Shown here: positions 59,209-64,000 of the stretch, piece after piece
Layout: each line of letters starts with the position of its first letter
Numbering within the stretch: the first letter of the stretch is position 1
Assembly (NCBI GenBank): GCA_907164885.2
Contig: OU015497.1
Coordinates: 72,339,898-72,403,897, forward strand
Length of the DNA: 64,000 nt
Reading direction: 5' to 3'
From: Dolomedes plantarius
Taxonomy: Eukaryota > Arthropoda > Arachnida > Araneae > Dolomedidae
The notes under the pieces: model-generated
What the model was told of the DNA's origin: nothing
Databases searched by the model: none
What the model saw: the letters and a program-made list of their open reading frames with translations, nothing else
Position numbers and translations under genes: made by a program

Positions 59209-59927
59209 GGGGACAGTGGATTTTCAAAATTGTGAAATTTGTCCAAAAATTAGATTTTTTAAAATTTTATTGAATTGTGAAACTACGGACGAGTAGGAAT
59301 GTGTTGCAAAAAGAATTTTTAATTTTTGTGATTACTTTCCTAGTTATAGGCATTTGTATTTAATTTAGATATTATGTGGTTACTAATAGCAATAATTTTA
59401 AATACGTTTTTCTCAAAATAAAAATTTTCATGTCACACGAATATTCAAACTGCTCCAGGCGCATTTCTAATTATTGTATTGCTTTGAAATTTAAGTTTTA
59501 TATACTTAACTGTATATCAAATAAATCTTATTGAAAAAAAATATGCTTCGTAGCGCAGAATTTCTAAATTTTGTACTTGAAAAGATGATTTATAGGTATT
59601 TTGCGTAATAAAAAGGTTGTTTTCACTATTATTATTTTTTCTCTTTAAATTTTTAATGAATGTTTAAAATAAGCAATAAGTTTCATTGTTAGTTCTATAA
59701 GGTATCCTGTAAATAAAAATTACCATATTATATGCAAAAGAAATGCGCATGGAACATTTTTAATTAGGCCAATTTTTGATATAATTAATAATTCATAGTT
59801 CATAAATTATTAATATTTCATCATTAAATTTTAACCACTTTTACATATCTATGGTACTAATCATATATTCAAATTTCAAGCATATCCATTCAAAACAAAA
59901 AGTTAGGTTTGAAGGTCCACTGTCCCC
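59209..59927. mobile_element. piggyBac-type MITE (TTAA-flanked), second family
   Basis: 719 bp, AT-rich, with ends GGGGACAGTGGA and TCCACTGTCCCC (perfect 12-bp inverted repeat) and TTAA on both sides (59205-59208, 59928-59931). No coding sequence. Length and layout parallel 10298-10996, but the terminal repeats differ after the first four bases. Confidence 0.85.
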
Positions 59928-59931
59928 TTAA

Positions 59932-61997
59932 GCGATGCAAGAAAATATAAATACAAACAAACAAAAATGATGCACGAATAATCTATTGGCATTGTGTCTT
60001 CGTTGGTTCCGGATCAATTGACGAAGAAACAATCCTACAATTGATATGATAATGGTTACAGCAGTGATAGTCTTTCTTAACCACACACACAAAAAGGCTA
60101 ATAGCTTCGATCGAATAACTAAGCAATTTCTAAAGGCCGTGCTGGAGTACTAGGGATAATAGTCTTTTTATAGACAGTTCATAAATGGCCACGAGACAAT
60201 CACAGCTTATGCTCCCCGGAAGCATAAAAAAATAACTATAATTACTGATCAGAAATGAGTATGGCCAATTGAATTTTTTTACTGGGGATATTAAAAAGAT
60301 GTGGATTTCTGTTTTAGCATCTACCACATCTAAATATTATCGGCATTTTAGAAAAAGCGATATTATCATCAAACTTTACTTCAGTAGGTTTCTAAATTTC
60401 ATTCTCTATAACGTGTTGGATTTCATATTCCTTTTAGATATACATATATTAACCTTCCCTTACTGGAAACTGTTGCGATTTGAACTTTACCTCGGAAGTA
60501 TATACCAAATTCTATTTCTTACACCTTTGGTTTCGTAAAATAGTCGATTGTTGTACATTTTTAATCTATTGCTTTTTCATTCTTTCATAAATGTACACGC
60601 AGAAAAAAAGAAACCATTATTTACCTATATAATTCTCATTCAAAGACGCTAAATTCACATTACTGAAATTTAACTTTCACAGCTTGGTTAAAAACATAGT
60701 ATCTGGGGATAACGAGTGAAACACGTAAGAAAAAGCGGCCGTGGGTAACAAAGCTAGCGAAACAATTACATTTAATGTCAAGCGTTAATTATTTTTTTTC
60801 TCTCGGCGATTTTAATTTTCCTTTACTCTTAAAACCAATTGGGTTTTCTAGCTTTCCACTGACCTAACCCATTACATCCAGATATAATATAAAATACTTT
60901 AAATATTATTAATTACATGACTGATAATTATTTGACTAGTCTACAATCTTCGGAAGAAGGATGAGAATATTTTATTCATATCCTCATTAGAGATTGATTA
61001 AGATTATATAATAATAATAATAAAAAAAAATAGCAGTTTATTTCACTGCATTTCTTGCAATTAATATTCTTAGACTTTGAGTGAAACAATTAATTCATAT
61101 TCCTTCTAAGAATGGAATGCGCAAAAACCGCAAGCAGGTATGCATGACAGTCACAGGAAAGTGTACTGCGATGCAATTCAGAAGTGTTTAGCTATTCTTG
61201 AAATGCGTGCATCAATTCCTCTAAAAACGGCAACGGTGGTTTTTCCAAGAAGGACAGTTTGGAAGAAGGGGATGGAAAGAGTACTCTTAATTTTCCACAA
61301 GGACAGTTAGATAAGATTAGTTCCTAACGGCATGGTAATCAATAGCAAATAAGTTTAATTTATGATGAACAAAACTACTTTCCATACTTTTAATCATGTT
61401 AATGCTTGAGCAATCGTAAAATTTTTATAAATAATTAGCAGAATATAAACACCTTATGTGTAACCGAATAAGGGTGGATATACAACCAATTACTTCAGAA
61501 TCCTCCGCACCTTACAAATTAGGAGATTTTAACTTAAATCTGTAATTTCGAAACTTTTTGAAATCCGAAAGGTTATTTAAGAAATACTGATTTTGATGGA
61601 TCTCCTATTTTTTTTTTTATCTGTTAATTTTGTATTGATGAACTACAAAACATAAAAACTACGATAGTAAGAACTAACCACACACACACATATATATCAC
61701 AGTACAAAATTAACACATTCGTTTATAATTTTAATACAGCTAATTACTAGGTTAGGTCAGTATTTAAAAAAACATAATTAGGTAGATTCATGATATTTTT
61801 ATTTATTGTCTTGAACGATGTCAGACAGAGTTGTTAAAATAACAGGCAATGAATAAGGTTCAATATTCGGCAGGCTGACTCGTAGTCAAAGTCCACATTC
61901 AATCAGCTCAGTCTGTAACTTTTTAAAGTAGAAGCAATATTAGAGAAAGCATAAATAAATTTGTAACGACCGACAGCCAGGAGTAAAAATCGAATCT
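59932..61997. other. AT-rich DNA, nothing identified
   Basis: About 2 kb without a supportable gene, RNA or bounded repeat. Confidence 0.45.
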
Positions 61998-62005
61998 ACT
62001 ACCTG

Positions 62006-62110
62006 CAGGGCCCGATTTAGAAAATTCTTGATTATAGGCACAACTCGGGATGGGGGCCCCTAACACTAATGTGGGCGTAACATTTCCAAAATTGACTGAC
62101 ACACACACAC

Positions 62111-62153
<43 letters not shown>

Positions 62154-62517
62154 TGTAAAAAGTACCATTTTACCAAGAATTGGCTATTTGAAGCGTAGAA
62201 GCCTAGAACATTATGAAATAACAAAAAGGAATACAACATATTGATTTCATCATTAAAACACCAATACAATGCAACCAGAAAAACTTGTTAATTCTTTATA
62301 TACACTATAACATACATATGATGAACTATACATATAACTATACATATGATGAACCAATCAATCAAATTTGAAAGGATATAAAAAAAAATTGCTATAAAAA
62401 AGGTAAAATTAAAAAAAAAATTGAATTGAGAATTTTCTTTATTTTTCTTTAAAATAAAAATTTTGGGGGCCCCCAAACATTCCCCTAGGCCCGGGCCTAA
62501 TGGAAAATCAGAGCCTG
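62006..62517. mobile_element. hAT-type MITE with perfect target duplication
   Basis: 512 bp. Starts CAGGGCCCGATTTAGAAAAT and ends, inverted, GGAAAATCAGAGCCTG, with GGCCC/GGGCC blocks near both ends. ACTACCTG is perfectly duplicated at 61998-62005 and 62518-62525. It contains an A-run of roughly 40 bases starting near 62112. A partial inverted copy lies at 21697-21951. No coding sequence. Confidence 0.88.
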
Positions 62518-62525
62518 ACTACCTG

Positions 62526-63480
62526 TGCGTCTTATCTAAAACCCTCTAGCCATATCAGGGAATTTTATTTTCTGTATATTATCTCTTACAAGGTATTCCG
62601 AGACTTTACTGTTCGTTAACTGTAGACTTATATAAGGAATACGGCAAAGGATAGGTAATTTTTAGAATTATTTTTGTGATAGATGAGCCTAACATGACGA
62701 GACTATAGCAAACAGAACTACGTCTATCCACGAACAAAAACCGACTGGATTTTTTTAAAAAAAGCTATCAAAATATTTTAAAGAAAAGTAATAGTCTCGA
62801 ATAAAATTAAAAATTATGATAATAGTTAAACGAGCATCACAATTGTCATTTCTTACAAGATGAGTCAAGCAAGAACTCATCACACTGGTGATAACTCTCT
62901 CTCTCTGTGTGGTGCACACACACTAAACTAGTACTGTCCGCACAAAACTGTTCTTCCGAAATCAAAGGTTGGGTCAATGGACACATTTTATTTATATCCT
63001 AAAAGTTTATGGTAAAATACTTTGTTCTAAAGAATGCTTACCACATTACAAAAATTAATGATGCATGCAAATTATGTTAAAACATTTTATAGTCATTTGA
63101 AAGGGTTAGGAGTAAAGGGTACAATTCCTGAGTGCCGTGACTCTTAGATCAAAAGTATAAAACTTATGCAGTTTTGTATATATTTACCATAAATTCAAAT
63201 TTCATGTCACCCCCCTAACGTAAACCCCGAAGCATCGATGTTCGGACTTAATATATAGCTTTCTTACCGGGCGGGACATTTCCCAGTAAGGCTGGGGAAT
63301 TTGGCAGCTAAGTTACAGGTTCGGTTAATTTTATGAAATTTTTCCTTTTATGACTGCAATTTATCCAATGCACTTCGTATACAATATGAGAGTGAAAAGT
63401 TAAAATGTACTTTTCTACTCCTATCGTTAAAACAAGTTCAAGATATCTCTAGGAAAAAAAAAAACAACAACCAAAAACCA
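62526..63480. other. AT-rich DNA, nothing identified
   Basis: A short CT/GTG/CA-rich stretch at 62887-62922. No gene. Confidence 0.4.
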
Positions 63481-63489
63481 AAATAGCAA

Positions 63490-64000
63490 AACTTTTCCCC
63501 GAAAGCGAAATGCCACACAGAAAACTACACGAGATACGTCACATGCGCCGAAGATACGTTGCATTGCAAAAGATCTGGAACATAATCGAGAGGAGCAATG
63601 AAAAATCGACTCGTACCGGAGAAATGCGACCTGCGGAAGAAACAACAACCAAACAAATGAAGAAGCAGCTGGCGGATGCCCGGTTGCATTTTTAAGCCGG
63701 ACCGGTAGGCGTTTCTTCATTAACTGTTGCGGCATCCATTAGAGGCCAGGGCCCATAAATCAGGCGGGCCCCTGACCGCTCCGACACGCCCAGGGCCCCG
63801 GGGCCCCACTCCGCGAAATGGGAATTTTCGGAGGCACCTTGTCTTTTCAACAATCTTCTTCTTTTTTTCTTTTTTTTTCGCGGAACGTCATTCCCCCAAA
63901 TGTTCACTTTGTATTCCTGGCAGGCAAACCGTCGATACACACAGAAGGGCGGGTCAAGAAGACGCAGAGCTACCGAGTGTCAGTTCATCCTCCTTCTTTA
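63490..64000. promoter_or_regulatory. G+C-rich block at the window edge, candidate regulatory region
   Basis: Strong rise in G+C with GGGCCCC, GGCCCCGGGGCCCC and CGCGGAACG near 63790-63890. On the minus strand, TGATTTATGG at 63753-63762 equals the known Exd/Pbx-Hox composite site. Frames on both strands match nothing known. The feature runs off the window, so an exon or promoter is possible. I see no support for a specific gene. Confidence 0.3.

Overview
This window is AT-rich animal nuclear DNA, most likely from an arachnid and probably an araneomorph spider. The basis is split genes with long introns, many pure (TA)n and (TG)n tracts, tRNA-derived SINEs, and Tc1, hAT, pogo/Tigger, piggyBac-type and Helitron repeats of kinds I associate with spider genomes. 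The species call is inference. I see no bacterial genes, rRNA, CRISPR or intact tRNA gene.

Only one host gene is recognisable. Two + strand exons (30398-30550 and 32028-32212), joined across a GT-AG intron, encode the C-terminal tail of a LIM-homeodomain transcription factor of the Lhx1/Lhx5 class (arthropod Lim1). The exon entry point, the Tyr-Asp-aromatic-Phe-Pro block and the final Val-Trp all fit that family. The LIM domains and homeodomain were not found in the 30 kb upstream, so that part is probably intron. It contains several more G+C-rich islands (1.4-2.9, 14.0-14.85 and 24.2-24.7 kb) and a CTCF-like site at 29.46 kb that could be regulatory. A CpG- and GC-box-bearing block at 57.2-57.7 kb looks like the promoter of another, unrecognised gene. 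A GC-rich block also fills the right edge (63.5-64.0 kb).

Layout. 0-10 kb: a SINE head, a GC-rich island, a decayed mariner, a six-unit ~120-bp satellite, microsatellites and a pogo-type remnant. 10-12.3 kb: a piggyBac-type MITE, an inverted-repeat element with a pogo-like MITE inside it, and a small pogo-like MITE. 18.8-20.8 kb: a ~1.95-kb element with long inverted terminal repeats, a broken unassigned gene and a nested pogo-like MITE. 21.7-26.6 kb: a hAT-type MITE fragment, a SINE, a dispersed repeat (second copy at 44.2 kb), and two deletion-derivative DNA transposons side by side. 28.8 kb: a hAT MITE. 30.4-32.2 kb: the Lim1 exons, with a tandem-repeat field in the last intron. 33.1-33.7 kb: a second copy of the 11.3-kb element, again with a MITE inside. 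35.8-38.5 kb: a tandem Helitron-like array. 38.5-41 kb: long microsatellites and SINEs. 46.7-51.7 kb: a hAT MITE, then a Tc1 element split by a 2.9-kb hAT transposon. 52.4-55.1 kb: a LINE tail and a second Tc1 carrying an unusual double fold-back scar. 56-64 kb: a SINE, hAT MITEs, the CpG-rich block and a second piggyBac-type MITE.

The transposons appear to be fossils: every coding region carries stops, frameshifts, lost residues or large deletions. Coordinates of terminal repeats and target-site duplications were read directly from the sequence. Family names come from recognising motifs, not from a database search.
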